Positions 46,274 to 55,692 are shown, numbered from the stretch's first letter. The stretch: 64,000 bases of DNA from Burkholderiales bacterium (GCA_024235735.1 JACKLU010000001.1:62001-126000); one strand, 5' to 3'. The notes: generated by a model from the sequence alone, not told the origin. Translations and numbers: made by a program.

Positions 46274-46858
46274 TCATAAATTGCATTTTTGAATTAAACG
46301 ATTGATTCTTATCTCGAGTGTTTCAAGCGCATCATTCACTTCTTCAGTCCGCCGGGTAAAATCTTTAAGATCATTGGGTTTGACAACCATCGGCTGCTCT
46401 TCAGACCAGTATTCGCCGAGCGTGTCCGATAGGTTTCTGATCAGACTGATATGCCACTGAAACAGGCTTTCACCAGCTTCTGCAATTCGGTGCGCGGGAA
46501 TATCGCCGGTAAATTTTCCCAGCTCCTGTTCAATATTGGGTTTGAGGTTTTTGCTTATGGTAATCAAGTCTTCGGCAAACAGGGCATCTCCGGCAATATG
46601 AATAGCATCATAAGCGGATTCATCATGCGCGATAAGTCCGGGTAGCGTACCCGGTAAAAAAGACAGAGTAGCATCTGCCTCCTGATCGTCATTACTGTGA
46701 CCAAACTCACCATTGGCCAGCACAACCATTTTCAGATCAACCAGCGGCGGTATGCAAATACGCACGGACTTTCCTTCATAAGATTGCAACCATTTACTCG
46801 CCCAGCTTTCATGGCGCAAGGCATAATTGATCGGCAGTATGGCGTATGCAGAGAACAT
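46274..46858 (-). CDS. ubiJ: UbiJ, SCP2-domain ubiquinone accessory factor
   Basis: 194 residues. An N-terminal SCP2-type lipid-binding domain (LPGLIAHDESAYDAIHIAGD) and a C-terminal coiled coil (KDFTRRTEEVNDALETLEIR). UbiJ helps hold the Q intermediates in the Ubi complex with UbiK. Its position just before ubiB supports the call. Confidence 0.85.
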   Translation of the reverse strand: MFSAYAILPINYALRHESWASKWLQSYEGKSVRICIPPLVDLKMVVLANGEFGHSNDDQEADATLSFLPGTLPGLIAHDESAYDAIHIAGDALFAEDLITISKNLKPNIEQELGKFTGDIPAHRIAEAGESLFQWHISLIRNLSDTLGEYWSEEQPMVVKPNDLKDFTRRTEEVNDALETLEIRINRLIQKCNL

Positions 46859-47371
46859 GTTGAATTCTGAAAATAATTTGTATCAGGTAACACCAGTCGA
46901 ATGACCGGATTTTACTTGTGCTTTAATGCGTGAAACACTATAACTTATTAAATTCGTCATTGCCGATCATGGCGCGCTGTTAAATTTTCCAAAGCCTTTT
47001 AGGAATGCTATTGTAGCCTTATTTTGATGAATGAGCTGTTGAAATTAGCCAAAGTGAAGAAAGGATTGTCCGCCGAGGAGGCTGTCCGAGACTAGCGATC
47101 GTAGCGAGGGCGAGTCTGGGTGAGGGGGATTTTTCGATCATTTGAGGTGAATAGTCGTTCTATTCAACGAAAAGGATCGGAAGATCCAGCCAGCCAGAAT
47201 CGTCCGCAGTAGATCAGTCTATTTTCGGACAGTCTCCTAGATCATCAGAGAATTGACGTTTCCGGCATTATGGCTTAATTTCTGAATGAGGATTCATATC
47301 GCAATGATTTTGGATGCCCTGCGGCTTTCGATCTGAAACCGCGACTAAATAATGTTACCGGGAGACGACAA
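46859..47371. other. 513-bp intergenic region with a MITE-like repeat
   Basis: No gene is supported. It contains the 159-bp inverted-repeat element described separately and, to its right, about 135 bp before the membrane protein gene at 47372, which probably hold that gene's promoter. The left part upstream of ubiJ is AT-rich and must contain the ubiJ-ubiB promoter. Confidence 0.5.
47078..47236. repeat. 159-bp MITE-like element
   Basis: Ends in GAGGCTGTCCGA (47078-47089) and TCGGACAGTCTC (47225-47236), which are inverted repeats with one mismatch. The interior has no open frame and carries the pieces AGCGATCGTAGCGAGGGCGA and AGTCGTTCTATTCAACG. No target duplication is obvious. The ends look like those of a transposase-bearing IS (IS5/IS1182-like), which suggests a mobilisable non-autonomous derivative (inference). 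Confidence 0.6.
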
Positions 47372-48394
47372 ATGCTGGGAATGTTCGATATTATTATTGC
47401 AATGATTTTTATATATGCATTTTTCGCCAGCTTGGTAAGTGGGGTGAATGAACTGATTGTTCAAGTACTGGCTATGCGTGGACGTGTGCTATTCGAAGGT
47501 ATTGCCATGATGCTTGGCGAGTTTCCCAGGGATACCGGTTCATGGATCGTTCGCGAATTCAAAACAACCAAGCGCAGACTGGGTTTTGCTGACACACACC
47601 TTGCGCAGAGAACCAACGCGCTTTTTGCACATCCTTTGATTGACACATTATCCCCTCCGGGCAGTTCGCGGCCGTCTTATATTTCTCCAAAAACATTTTC
47701 AACAGCACTGATTTATGTGTTGTCGATGGATGGTTCCGTGGAAAACCTGAGAAAATCGCTGGAAGATCGTTCGAAGCCGCTGAACAAATTACTTGGCCCT
47801 ATGCTTGACGAAGCGAAAGACAATCTTGATGCATTCAAACTGAAGGTTGAGGAGCACTACAATGCCGTTATGGATAGAGCCAGTGGCTGGTACAAGCGCC
47901 GCACCCAGTTCATGATGTTTTTTGTGGGGTTGATACTGGCTGGGTGCCTTAATGTCGATTCGATCTATATTGTTCAACAGTTGCAAAAAAATCCGGAACA
48001 GGTGCAGAAATTGGTCGCAGAGGCAGCGGAATATTCGCCGGTATCAGCGCAGGCAGAATCCACACCCGCTGATCAGGAAAAATTAATCCTGACGATACGA
48101 GACTTAAAGAATAAATTCGATGAAATCAATACGATGGGATTACCCATAGGCTGGAGTATCACCAGAGAAACTCCATCGATACAACCTGAAGTTGAGTCTA
48201 TTTCAGGTGCATCGGCGCGTGATGAATCCAATATCACATTTTCCTTTTTGCCGGGTCAGCATATAGGGGTAGTCTTCATCGGCTGGCTGGCTACCGCGCT
48301 GGCTGGCGCACTGGGCGCGCCATTCTGGTTTGACGCTATTTCGAAAGCATTTGCCGTGCGCGGCAGCGGGAGAAAACCGGGTGAGTCGAATTAA
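47372..48394 (+). CDS. Three-helix membrane protein of unknown function
   Basis: 340 residues. N-terminal helix at about 2-28 (FDIIIAMIFIYAFFASLVSG), a second at ~185-205 and a third near 298-320 (GVVFIGWLATALAGALGAPF). The loop between helices 2 and 3 is periplasmic by the simplest topology. I do not recognise a named family; proteins with this layout occur in many proteobacteria as hypothetical proteins. GGGAGACGAC lies before the ATG. It stands alone. Confidence 0.75.
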   Translation: MLGMFDIIIAMIFIYAFFASLVSGVNELIVQVLAMRGRVLFEGIAMMLGEFPRDTGSWIVREFKTTKRRLGFADTHLAQRTNALFAHPLIDTLSPPGSSRPSYISPKTFSTALIYVLSMDGSVENLRKSLEDRSKPLNKLLGPMLDEAKDNLDAFKLKVEEHYNAVMDRASGWYKRRTQFMMFFVGLILAGCLNVDSIYIVQQLQKNPEQVQKLVAEAAEYSPVSAQAESTPADQEKLILTIRDLKNKFDEINTMGLPIGWSITRETPSIQPEVESISGASARDESNITFSFLPGQHIGVVFIGWLATALAGALGAPFWFDAISKAFAVRGSGRKPGESN

Positions 48395-48446
48395 AATGGA
48401 AAGGGAAGCTTTGTTGGCTGCAAATAGAATGGCATGATTGACTGGA

Positions 48447-49061
48447 TTAACTGTAATCCAGAATCACGCGTTTGAGGATATTCAGTTTGCCATGAAAAAA
48501 ATGCTCGGCGCCCGGGATGATGACAACCGGAAGGGATTGCGGCGCGGCCCAGTCAAGAATGGTATTAAGCGGTACAATATCGTCTTTGTCGCCTTGAATG
48601 ATCAGCGTATTTTTCACATTCGCGGGTATGTTGAGCGCGCCAACATGCTTCAGCGATGGGGAAACGAGTATAAGCGACTCGGGATTCAAGCGTTCAGCAG
48701 CCTGTATCTGCACGCCGCCGCCAAACGAGAATCCTGCCAGCAAGAGCGGTAGGTCGCCAGCATGATCGATGAACTGATTTTTTATCGATTGCACAACAGC
48801 GACGGCATCCTCGACTTCACCGATACCGTGATCAAAAGCACCCTCGCTGTTCCCGGTACCGCGAAAGTTGAACTTGACCGCGATATAACCGAGCTCGATC
48901 ATGCTTTTGAATACTGTATGCACCACTTTATTGTCCATGGTGCCGCCATGCAGCGGGTGAGGGTGGGCAACAACGGCGATTCCACTGGGGATGGTTGCAG
49001 GTTCGGCAAGAACGGTTTCAATTTTTCCAGCCGGGCCTTCTATAAAAAATTTCCGCACCAT
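48447..49061 (-). CDS. Alpha/beta hydrolase
   Basis: 204 residues of the dienelactone-hydrolase-like branch. Oxyanion region VVAHPHPLHGGTMDNKVV, nucleophile elbow GFSFGGG (Ser near residue 112), Asp in IQGDKDDIVP and His in PGAEHFFHG complete the triad. Often listed as alpha/beta fold family hydrolase with unknown substrate. It is followed on the same strand upstream by the ferredoxin-domain gene, 19 bp away. Confidence 0.9.
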   Translation of the reverse strand: MVRKFFIEGPAGKIETVLAEPATIPSGIAVVAHPHPLHGGTMDNKVVHTVFKSMIELGYIAVKFNFRGTGNSEGAFDHGIGEVEDAVAVVQSIKNQFIDHAGDLPLLLAGFSFGGGVQIQAAERLNPESLILVSPSLKHVGALNIPANVKNTLIIQGDKDDIVPLNTILDWAAPQSLPVVIIPGAEHFFHGKLNILKRVILDYS

Positions 49062-49080
49062 AAATCCGCCGGAATTCAGT

Positions 49081-49389
49081 CTAAATCCTCAAGCGTTCAA
49101 CAATACGGCCATTGACAAGATGCTCGTCAATGATTTCATCGATATCATCCTGATCAACATAGGTGTACCAGACTTCTTCGGGATAAATGACAATTACCGG
49201 GCCTTCGTCACAGCGGTCCAGACACCCGGCATTGTTAATGCGAATCTTGCTTTTGCCACTCAGTTTAAGATCTTTGATGCGTTTTTTGGCATAATCGCGC
49301 ATTTCCTGCGCACCCACATTATTACAGCAGACCGCATTGCCTTCGCGCTGATTAATACAGAAAAACACATGATATTGATAATAACCCAT
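49081..49389 (-). CDS. Thioredoxin-like [2Fe-2S] ferredoxin domain protein
   Basis: 102 residues. Cysteines in FFCINQREGNAVCCNNVG and NAGCLDRCDEGP form the cluster ligands of the thioredoxin-like ferredoxin family (NuoE/Shethna-type). The start MGYYQYHVFF at 49389 is chosen; a TTG five codons upstream is possible. Probably an electron carrier or cluster-dependent regulator. It is co-directional with the alpha/beta hydrolase. Confidence 0.85.
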   Translation of the reverse strand: MGYYQYHVFFCINQREGNAVCCNNVGAQEMRDYAKKRIKDLKLSGKSKIRINNAGCLDRCDEGPVIVIYPEEVWYTYVDQDDIDEIIDEHLVNGRIVERLRI

Positions 49390-49517
49390 AGCGCTCTGCA
49401 GCAATAAGAATAAAAAAGCTATTATATGTTGCCGGACAGCATCTTGCCAAAAGTTCTGGGAAAACTTTTTGAGCCGGCTTCAATCATAAGACGCATTAAA
49501 AAAGAGGTTTATTAGCG

Positions 49518-51059
49518 ATGCACGAAGAAACACAGATGCACGGTTTGAAATCCAAAGGGTTGCGCAAAGGTTCTGTTTCCCGGTGGGCTGCGGTGACTAT
49601 CGGTCTGGCTGCGACTGCGCCAGCCTATTCTCTGGCGGGTGCGTTGGGCTATGGCGCCGCTGGCATCGGCTATCAGCTGCCTATTGTATTTATCCTGTCG
49701 GTCATTCCGATGTTCTTTGTTGCAATGTCGTATAAACACTTGACAACCGCTGCACCCGATGCAGGAACTGTTTTCACCTGGGGCACCAAGGCGATCGGTC
49801 CGCGTGTTGGCTGGTTTGGCGGCTGGGCGTTATTGCTTGGCAGTATACTGGCGGGCGTGACGGCAACCCAGATTACGGTCATTTCAGCAGCAGTTGTTTT
49901 TGGTATGAATGATACGCCAGCATGGTTCCATATCACCGTTTCCGTAATTTTCATCCTAAGCACGACTTACCTGACTGCGCTGGGTGCAAAGGAATCATCG
50001 CGCACAACCATGATTCTGACGATCGCGCAATACAGCATTCTCATTTTGCTGGCCGTAGTGCTTTACATGCGCGTTTTTCAAGGTGAAGCTGTCAGCACAG
50101 CGGAATCATTCTCCTGGGAATGGCTCAATCCATTCGCAATCCCTTCATTTGACGTATTTCTGAAGGGTTTCATGATTGCATTGTTTATTTTTTGGGGGTT
50201 CGATGCCTCGCTGGCTATGTCGGAAGAAACAGACGGTAACTCGGAGCAGGCCGGCCGCAGCGGCGTTATCGCCATGAGTATCACCGTATTTACTTATGTA
50301 TTGTTTTCCATTGCGGCACTGGCGTACGCCGGTGTGGATGCCAGCAATGAATCCAGCCTGACACATCCGAAAAACATCGATTCGAGCATTACAACACTGG
50401 CAATCGAGATTCTCGGCCCGCAAGGCGCGGTAGTGGCGGCTGTAGTCATCTGTGTCTCGGCGTTCTCGGCAACCATGTCAACAATCATGCCATCAGCCCG
50501 TATGGCATTGGCAATGGCAACCTATCGCGCGATTCCGAGTCGTTTCGCGAAGGTCAATGCAACCTCGAAAACGCCCAAATTCACCACCTGGACAATCGGC
50601 ATGATGACGCTTTTTATCTATACCACATTGAGCCTGATGAGCGAATCCATCGTGGAAGACACCATACTCAGCGTCAGCATCGCAGTGTGCACGTTTTACA
50701 TCGTCGCGGCTGCGTCCTGCGCACTTTATTTTCATCGCACGGCATTTAATCACTGGCGAACCGCGATATCCCAGGTTATCCTGCCGGCAACAGCCGCGAT
50801 TGTATTAACGACTGTCGCGTTGCTTCAGGCCTGGAACATGCTGGATCCGAATTACGGTTCCAGCGGATCAATCGCCGGCGTCGGTATGGTATTTATAATC
50901 GGCGTGATGACATTGCTTTGCGGCGTCATTTTAATGACCCTGTGGAATATCCGCGAACCGACATTCTTCAGAGGCGAAACACTGCCACTCGAACGCGCGC
51001 ATATGGTTCCGGATACACTCCCAGAAATCAGGGCTTTTAAAGAAACTGAAGAAACGTAG
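49518..51059 (+). CDS. APC-family amino acid permease
   Basis: 513 residues, about twelve membrane helices. The opening SRWAAVTIGLAATAPAYSLAG and the GFDASLAMSEETDGNSEQAG segment are typical of the amino acid/polyamine/organocation family. The substrate cannot be inferred. AGAGG lies about ten bases before the ATG at 49518. Divergent from the ferredoxin gene. It marks the left edge of the accessory island. Confidence 0.87.
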   Translation: MHEETQMHGLKSKGLRKGSVSRWAAVTIGLAATAPAYSLAGALGYGAAGIGYQLPIVFILSVIPMFFVAMSYKHLTTAAPDAGTVFTWGTKAIGPRVGWFGGWALLLGSILAGVTATQITVISAAVVFGMNDTPAWFHITVSVIFILSTTYLTALGAKESSRTTMILTIAQYSILILLAVVLYMRVFQGEAVSTAESFSWEWLNPFAIPSFDVFLKGFMIALFIFWGFDASLAMSEETDGNSEQAGRSGVIAMSITVFTYVLFSIAALAYAGVDASNESSLTHPKNIDSSITTLAIEILGPQGAVVAAVVICVSAFSATMSTIMPSARMALAMATYRAIPSRFAKVNATSKTPKFTTWTIGMMTLFIYTTLSLMSESIVEDTILSVSIAVCTFYIVAAASCALYFHRTAFNHWRTAISQVILPATAAIVLTTVALLQAWNMLDPNYGSSGSIAGVGMVFIIGVMTLLCGVILMTLWNIREPTFFRGETLPLERAHMVPDTLPEIRAFKETEET

Positions 51060-51144
51060 GCGCATTCAAAATGAGATTTGATCTTGTGAAATATAAATAA
51101 GACTACGATTAATCCACCTCATTTTATCTAAAAGTCGTTAATTC

Positions 51145-52165
51145 TGACTTACACAACTTTGACGGTGCACCGGAAGGAATAAACTCAGAACAGAGTGCAG
51201 GCTCCAGGCTCTGATCTGCACCTCTGCCAAGCAGCGAGCGGAGAATTAGAATGAAATATTTCTGAAGTTTCCTTGAACAGGTGAATTTAAAGAAAAAGCT
51301 GGTTGAAATGCTGTAAACGATGTGGCTTTTATATCTATATTATCGAAAATAAAATCGACAGTAGCGGGTACTCCCTGAATCAAAGTAAATACCAATGCAT
51401 AAGTACTTGATTGATCGAAAGCGGTAACTTTTGAGCTATACTCTCGGCCAAAATTATCAAATGCGGCAGTGTGCATATTGCTGTTCCAATGTGCTGCAGG
51501 TATAGTGATTTGATCATCGCTGTTGATGCTCATTACTTTTGTCCGACAAGTAACCTGATTGTGACCTGTGCGTGCGCAACCATAGAAATCTACTTTCAGG
51601 CCATTTGATGATAATGTTTCAATCGGTGTCTCAGAAAAAGAAGTATCTTTCAGTGTTGCATCAAGTACTGAGAATGTTCCGTTACTAAGATCTAGTTGTA
51701 ATGTGACACTTTCATAATTTGTAATTCCATTAACTGAAACATTGGGAACTAAAAAAACTCCGGTGGCGCTGGTGAAATTTGCTGTGGCATAACTTGTAGT
51801 GTTTATCAACAGCAAGCAAAGAAATAATAAGATGTTTTTCATTTTTATTAGAGTCCATTAAAGTTAAAGGAAATCGAATTTTAGCAAAGAGAGTTCTAAT
51901 CCAACTGTTTTCTTACGCAAGTGGTCGACCCGGAAGAGCTTCGTTTGATGTGCCCGAAAGTTCAACAGGCGTTTTGACTGACACGCGGGAAACCGTTTAA
52001 CCATTAACAGAAAGAATCAGACTCTCTTTTGATTTTTTTTCGTAACTTAATTGCCGATAATTTATATTATGTCCAATTGTAGGCGTGAAGACCGTAGAAA
52101 ACAAGACCGTAGACTCTGTGAAAGCATTTCATAGCTTTACAGGTAAAAAATGCGACAGAACAATA
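51145..52165. repeat. Direct repeat copy 1 (~1.02 kb)
   Basis: This segment recurs at 52458-53471 with over 95% identity by eye and one 7-bp length difference (a short duplication near 51210). It contains the secreted-protein gene and its upstream DNA (51843-52165, 323 bp with no intact gene). That flank holds a short open tail encoding VVDPEELRLMCPKVQQAF, then AT-rich DNA. Confidence 0.9.
51246..51842 (-). CDS. Secreted protein of unknown function, copy 1
   Basis: 198 residues. Signal peptide at 1-~20 (FLCLLLINTTSYA), mature part beta-rich with two Cys (FYGCARTGHNQVTCRTK) that could pair. No family recognised; extracellular or periplasmic by signal. The gene copy at 52552-53148 differs at three residues only. 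No operon partner. Confidence 0.75.
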   Translation of the reverse strand: MKNILLFLCLLLINTTSYATANFTSATGVFLVPNVSVNGITNYESVTLQLDLSNGTFSVLDATLKDTSFSETPIETLSSNGLKVDFYGCARTGHNQVTCRTKVMSINSDDQITIPAAHWNSNMHTAAFDNFGREYSSKVTAFDQSSTYALVFTLIQGVPATVDFIFDNIDIKATSFTAFQPAFSLNSPVQGNFRNISF

Positions 52166-52206
52166 AGAGTTACGTTAGAAGATCTTCAAAATATTCTTTC
52201 AATAGT

Positions 52207-52377
52207 GACGCTGCTGCAGGCCTCCATGCCAATCAGGCAGGGTTCAAGCTTGCCGAAATAACCCAGCATCTGTGACCGACGCAATTGTTTGCGTTGTTGT
52301 ACCTTCTCCACTCTGTTTACGCCATGAACCTGAAACACCAGCTTTGCCAAATCAACTCCCACACGTGCTATAGTCAT
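52207..52377 (-). pseudogene. IS110-family transposase, N-terminal remnant
   Basis: Only the first ~57 residues survive: ARVGVDLAKLVFQVHGV carries the first Asp of the DEDD site, and GYFGKLEPCLIGMEACSS follows. The frame then ends in unrelated sequence (VTIERIF), so the protein lacks most of the catalytic domain. It sits between the two direct repeats. The DNA to 52457 is the left flank of the old element. Confidence 0.85.
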
Positions 52378-52457
52378 ACTCTCCTCCCGCTATTTGATTA
52401 CTAAAATCTTTAGTCTGGCACATTACGATGCCGCTGAGTGGGAGGAGTCCATTCCAT

Positions 52458-53471
52458 TGACTTACGCAACTTTGACGGCGCACCGGAAGGAATAAGTTCG
52501 GAACAGAGTGCAGGCTCTGATTTGCACCCCCGCCAAGCAGCGAGCGGAGAATCAGAATAAAATATTTCTGAAGTTTCCTTGAACAGGTGAATTTAAAGAA
52601 AAAGCTGGCTGAAATGCTGTAAACGATGTGGCTTTTATATCTATATTATCGAAAATAAAATCGACAGTAGCGGGTACTCCCTGGATCAAAGTAAATACCA
52701 ATGCATAAGTACTTGATTGATCGAAAGCGGTAACTTTTGAGCTATACTCGCGGCCAAAATTATCAAATGCGGCAGTGTGCATATTGCTGTTCCAATGTGC
52801 TGCAGGTATAGTGATTTGGTCATCGCTGTTGATGCTCATTACTTTTGTCCGACAAGTAATCTGATTGTGGCCTGTGCTTGCGCAACCATAGAAATCCACT
52901 TTCAGGCCATTTGATGATAATGTTTCAATCGGTGTCTCAGAAAAAGAAGTATCTTTCAGTGTTGCATCAAGTACTGAGAATGTTCCGTTACTAAGATCCA
53001 GTTGTAATGTGACACTTTCATAATTTGTAATTCCATTAACTGAAACATTGGGAACTAAAAAAACTCCGGTGGCGCTGGTGAAATTTGCTGTGGCATAACT
53101 TGTAGTGTTTATCAACAGCAAGCAAAGAAATAATAAGATGTTTTTCATTTTTATTAGATTCCATTAAAGTTAAAGGAAATCGAATTTTAGCAAAGAGAGT
53201 TCTAATCCACCTGGTTTCTTAAGCAGGTGGTCGACCCGGAAGAGCTTCGTTTGATGTGCCCGAAAGTTCAGCAGGCGTTTTGACTGACACGCGGGAAACC
53301 GTTTAACCATTAACAGAAAGAATCAGACTCTCTTTTGATTTTTTTTCGTAACTTAATTGCCGATAATTTATATTATGTCCAATTGTAGGCGTGAAGACCG
53401 TAGAAAACAAGACCGTAGACTCTGTGAAAGCATTTCATAGCTTTACAGGTAAAAAATGCGACAGAACAATA
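52458..53471. repeat. Direct repeat copy 2 (~1.01 kb)
   Basis: Second copy of the 51145-52165 unit, with the same gene and flank (53149-53469 has no gene beyond the short tail encoding the same 18 residues at 53227-53283). Its right end is cut by the IS3-type element: the shared sequence stops at GACAGAACAATA, exactly where the IS begins. Confidence 0.9.
52552..53148 (-). CDS. Secreted protein of unknown function, copy 2
   Basis: Same 198-residue protein as at 51246-51842, with Ser for Arg and Ile for Val in the Cys loop and Leu for Ser at the second-last residue. The open frame is intact, so both copies may be expressed. Only very recent duplication, or gene conversion, would keep them this alike. 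Confidence 0.75.
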   Translation of the reverse strand: MKNILLFLCLLLINTTSYATANFTSATGVFLVPNVSVNGITNYESVTLQLDLSNGTFSVLDATLKDTSFSETPIETLSSNGLKVDFYGCASTGHNQITCRTKVMSINSDDQITIPAAHWNSNMHTAAFDNFGREYSSKVTAFDQSSTYALVFTLIQGVPATVDFIFDNIDIKATSFTAFQPAFSLNSPVQGNFRNILF

Positions 53472-53527
53472 GTCTAATAGACCCGGACACTCCAGTTAAG
53501 AGAAAATAGACTTAATTGGAGGAAGAG

Positions 53528-53824
53528 ATGTTGAAGAGAAAACAATACACAAAAGAATTCAAACTGGATGCGATTAGTCTGGTTATGGATCAGGGGTTGA
53601 CGATCGCAGAAGCGGCCAGGAGCCTTGAAATTAATGCCAATATGCTCAATCGGTGGATTAAGGAAAGCCAGGCAGATAACAATGGTCAGGCATTTCGCGG
53701 CAATGGAAAGTTGACGCCGGAACAGGAAGAAATTAGGAATCTTAAATTACAAATCAAACAACTCAAGCTGGAGAAACAGATATTAAAGGAGGCGGCGGTC
53801 TTCTTCGCGAGAGAAACGAAGTGA
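53528..53824 (+). CDS. IS3-family transposase OrfA (helix-turn-helix)
   Basis: 98 residues: KRKQYTKEFKLDAISLVMDQ, GLTIAEAARSLEINANMLNR is the helix-turn-helix, and the end is a leucine-zipper coiled coil (EEIRNLKLQIKQLKLEKQIL). GGAGG at 53518-53522 precedes the ATG. Ends in the 4-bp overlap GTGA with orfB in the -1 frame; the fused transposase would need frameshifting, and no classic slippery run is evident at the overlap. Confidence 0.93.
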   Translation: MLKRKQYTKEFKLDAISLVMDQGLTIAEAARSLEINANMLNRWIKESQADNNGQAFRGNGKLTPEQEEIRNLKLQIKQLKLEKQILKEAAVFFARETK

Positions 53825-54687
53825 AATATTCGTTCATCACCCAAAAGAAGAAGACCTGTCCGGTCGGCACAATGTGTCGGCTATTGGGTGTCAGCCGCAG
53901 TGCTTATTATGGCCATGAGCAATGCCGTAGAAATCGCCCCGATGATTTGTATCACAGGCAACTGCTTGATGCAGTGCTGGATATTGCGAGATCGTGCGAT
54001 TACACCTATGGCACTCGCAGGATGAAACGGGCGCTGAATGCGTCAGGTTATCCGGTTAGTCGCTGGAAGGCGAGAAAACTCATGCGTGAAGCTGTAGTGG
54101 CTGTACGGCATCGGAAGAAATACAAGGTAACGACGGACAGCAATCACCCGTTACCGGTGTTTGAGAACCAATTGAATCGGCAATTTACTGTGACCGGGCC
54201 GGATCAGGCTTATGTTTGCGATATCACGTACATTTGGACCCAGGAAGGTTGGTTGTATCTGGCGGTAGTCATTGATTTGTTTTCCAGAAAAGTGGTCGGT
54301 TGGAGTATGAGTTCGCGGATGAAAGCAAGCCTGGTGTGCGATGCATTGCGAATGGCTATCTGGCTGCGCCGACCCAGGCCAGGATTGATAGTACATTCAG
54401 ATCGCGGATCGCAGTATGCCAGCAAAGCTTACCGCAATCTACTGAAAGCACACGGTTTTATTGGCAGTATGAGCCGTTTGGGAAATTGCTGGGATAATGC
54501 GGTTGCTGAGAGCTTTTTTGGTAGCCTCAAACGGGAACGTTGCCAGTGGCGACACTACCAGACCCGGTATGAAGCACAGCAGGATATATTGCAGTATATC
54601 GCCGTGTTTTATAACAGCCAGAGACTGCATTCATACCTGGATTACAAAAGCCCCAATCAATATGAAGCAGAAGCAGTAAAAGGATGA
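53821..54687 (+). CDS. IS3-family transposase OrfB (DDE integrase core)
   Basis: 288 residues. The HTH_21 region (RRMKRALNASGYPVSRWKAR) is followed by the rve core: first Asp in YVCDITYIWTQEGWLYLAVV, second in VHSDRGSQYASKAYR, Glu in NAVAESFFGSLKRE, so the DDE site is complete. Starts at GTG 53821. The frame is intact, so the element may still be active if the ends work. Confidence 0.94.
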   Translation: MKYSFITQKKKTCPVGTMCRLLGVSRSAYYGHEQCRRNRPDDLYHRQLLDAVLDIARSCDYTYGTRRMKRALNASGYPVSRWKARKLMREAVVAVRHRKKYKVTTDSNHPLPVFENQLNRQFTVTGPDQAYVCDITYIWTQEGWLYLAVVIDLFSRKVVGWSMSSRMKASLVCDALRMAIWLRRPRPGLIVHSDRGSQYASKAYRNLLKAHGFIGSMSRLGNCWDNAVAESFFGSLKRERCQWRHYQTRYEAQQDILQYIAVFYNSQRLHSYLDYKSPNQYEAEAVKG

Positions 54688-54728
54688 ATGTTGCTTAACT
54701 GATGTGTCCGATTTTACTTGACCAGGTC

Positions 54729-55605
54729 AACTGGATCCACTTCTTACTGCGCAACTCAAAATAAGCCGGTTGTAATCTTCATTGATGAACTTGACAGGTG
54801 TAAGCCAACATTTGCAATCAAATTAATAGAAAGAATCAAGCATTTCTTTGATGTTCCAGGGCTCGTATTCGTCCTACTAATGAACAGAAAACAATTAGAA
54901 AGCGCACTAGAAAAATATTATGGAACTAGCACTTTAGATTCGAAAGAATATTTAGGTAAATTCATAAACTTATATTTAACGCTACCAAAATACAAACTAA
55001 ATATAGAAGATATAGAAAACATTTCAGATATTTCAAAGTTTATAAAATCGTCACTTGAAAAATTCAATCTGAGTGAAATAGATGAAGGTAAATTAAAAGA
55101 TTTTAATGAACACCTCGCAATTTGGGTATTTATTAAGAGCTTATCGTTAAGAGAAATTGAGCGAGCTTGTACGCTTTTTGCGATAACTGGAGCAAAAGGA
55201 AATATCGCTTTCATGGCTTTTCTGATCATGATAAAACAAACCAATCCAGAAGCATTCAGAGGAATAACGCAGGGATTAAAAGAAAATTCAATATATGGCG
55301 AAACTGAAAAATATATAGCGAAGATAACAAAAGATGTGGAAAACAGTCTAGATTTATTTAGAGACGTCAAATTCGATCAAATTGAAGTAAATCGCACTAA
55401 GGAATACATAGCACAATATTTGTATGTTCTAAGGGATTTATTATTCCTATTGAATAACTCAGGATACGAGTGCCAGTATCTAAAAAAATATCAAAATAGC
55501 GTATTAGGAACAAATCTAACCAAGCATGCTAATCATGGTCAGATCAGAAGTTTTTTTATCAGAAACCTTGACTTAATTGACTTATCAGTTGATTTTAACG
55601 GTTAA
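54729..55605 (+). pseudogene. KAP-family P-loop NTPase, truncated at the 5' end
   Basis: About 285 residues from the middle and end of a KAP NTPase: Walker B is present (PVVIFIDELDRCKPTFAIKL), followed by KHFFDVPGLVFVLLMNRKQL and SLREIERACTLFAI. The Walker A region and everything before it are missing, cut by the IS3 element's right end. The DNA is strikingly AT-rich compared with its neighbours, a sign of transfer. KAP NTPases occur in phage-defence and membrane-associated systems; this copy should be inactive. Confidence 0.85.
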
Positions 55606-55669
55606 AAATGTATTCGCAATTTAATAGTATTTAATCTAATAGCTGCGTTTTGTAAAGGTATAGAACGGT

Positions 55670-55692
55670 GGAAGTTAACGGTTTTAACTTCC
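55670..55692. other. Hairpin after the KAP remnant
   Basis: 8-bp stem GGAAGTTA (55670-55677) with TAACTTCC (55685-55692). No T run follows. It belongs to a structured region that continues to 55775. Confidence 0.4.

Larger units (their letters stand above)
53470..54724 (+). mobile_element. IS3-family insertion sequence (~1.25 kb)
   Basis: Imperfect inverted ends: left TAGTCTAATAGACCCGGACAC, right (reverse) TGGTCAAGTAAAATCGGACAC, followed on both sides by TCAGTTAAG-like sequence. It contains orfA and orfB in overlapping frames. Flanks 5'-AACAA and GGTCA-3' show no target duplication, so the element has recombined or deleted DNA after insertion. Confidence 0.85.

Noticed and set aside
51246..53148. 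The two secreted-protein genes as an assembly artefact
   Set aside because: The copies differ at several bases, have a 7-bp length difference and different flanks, so a simple duplicate-assembly error is unlikely, though read depth would settle it.
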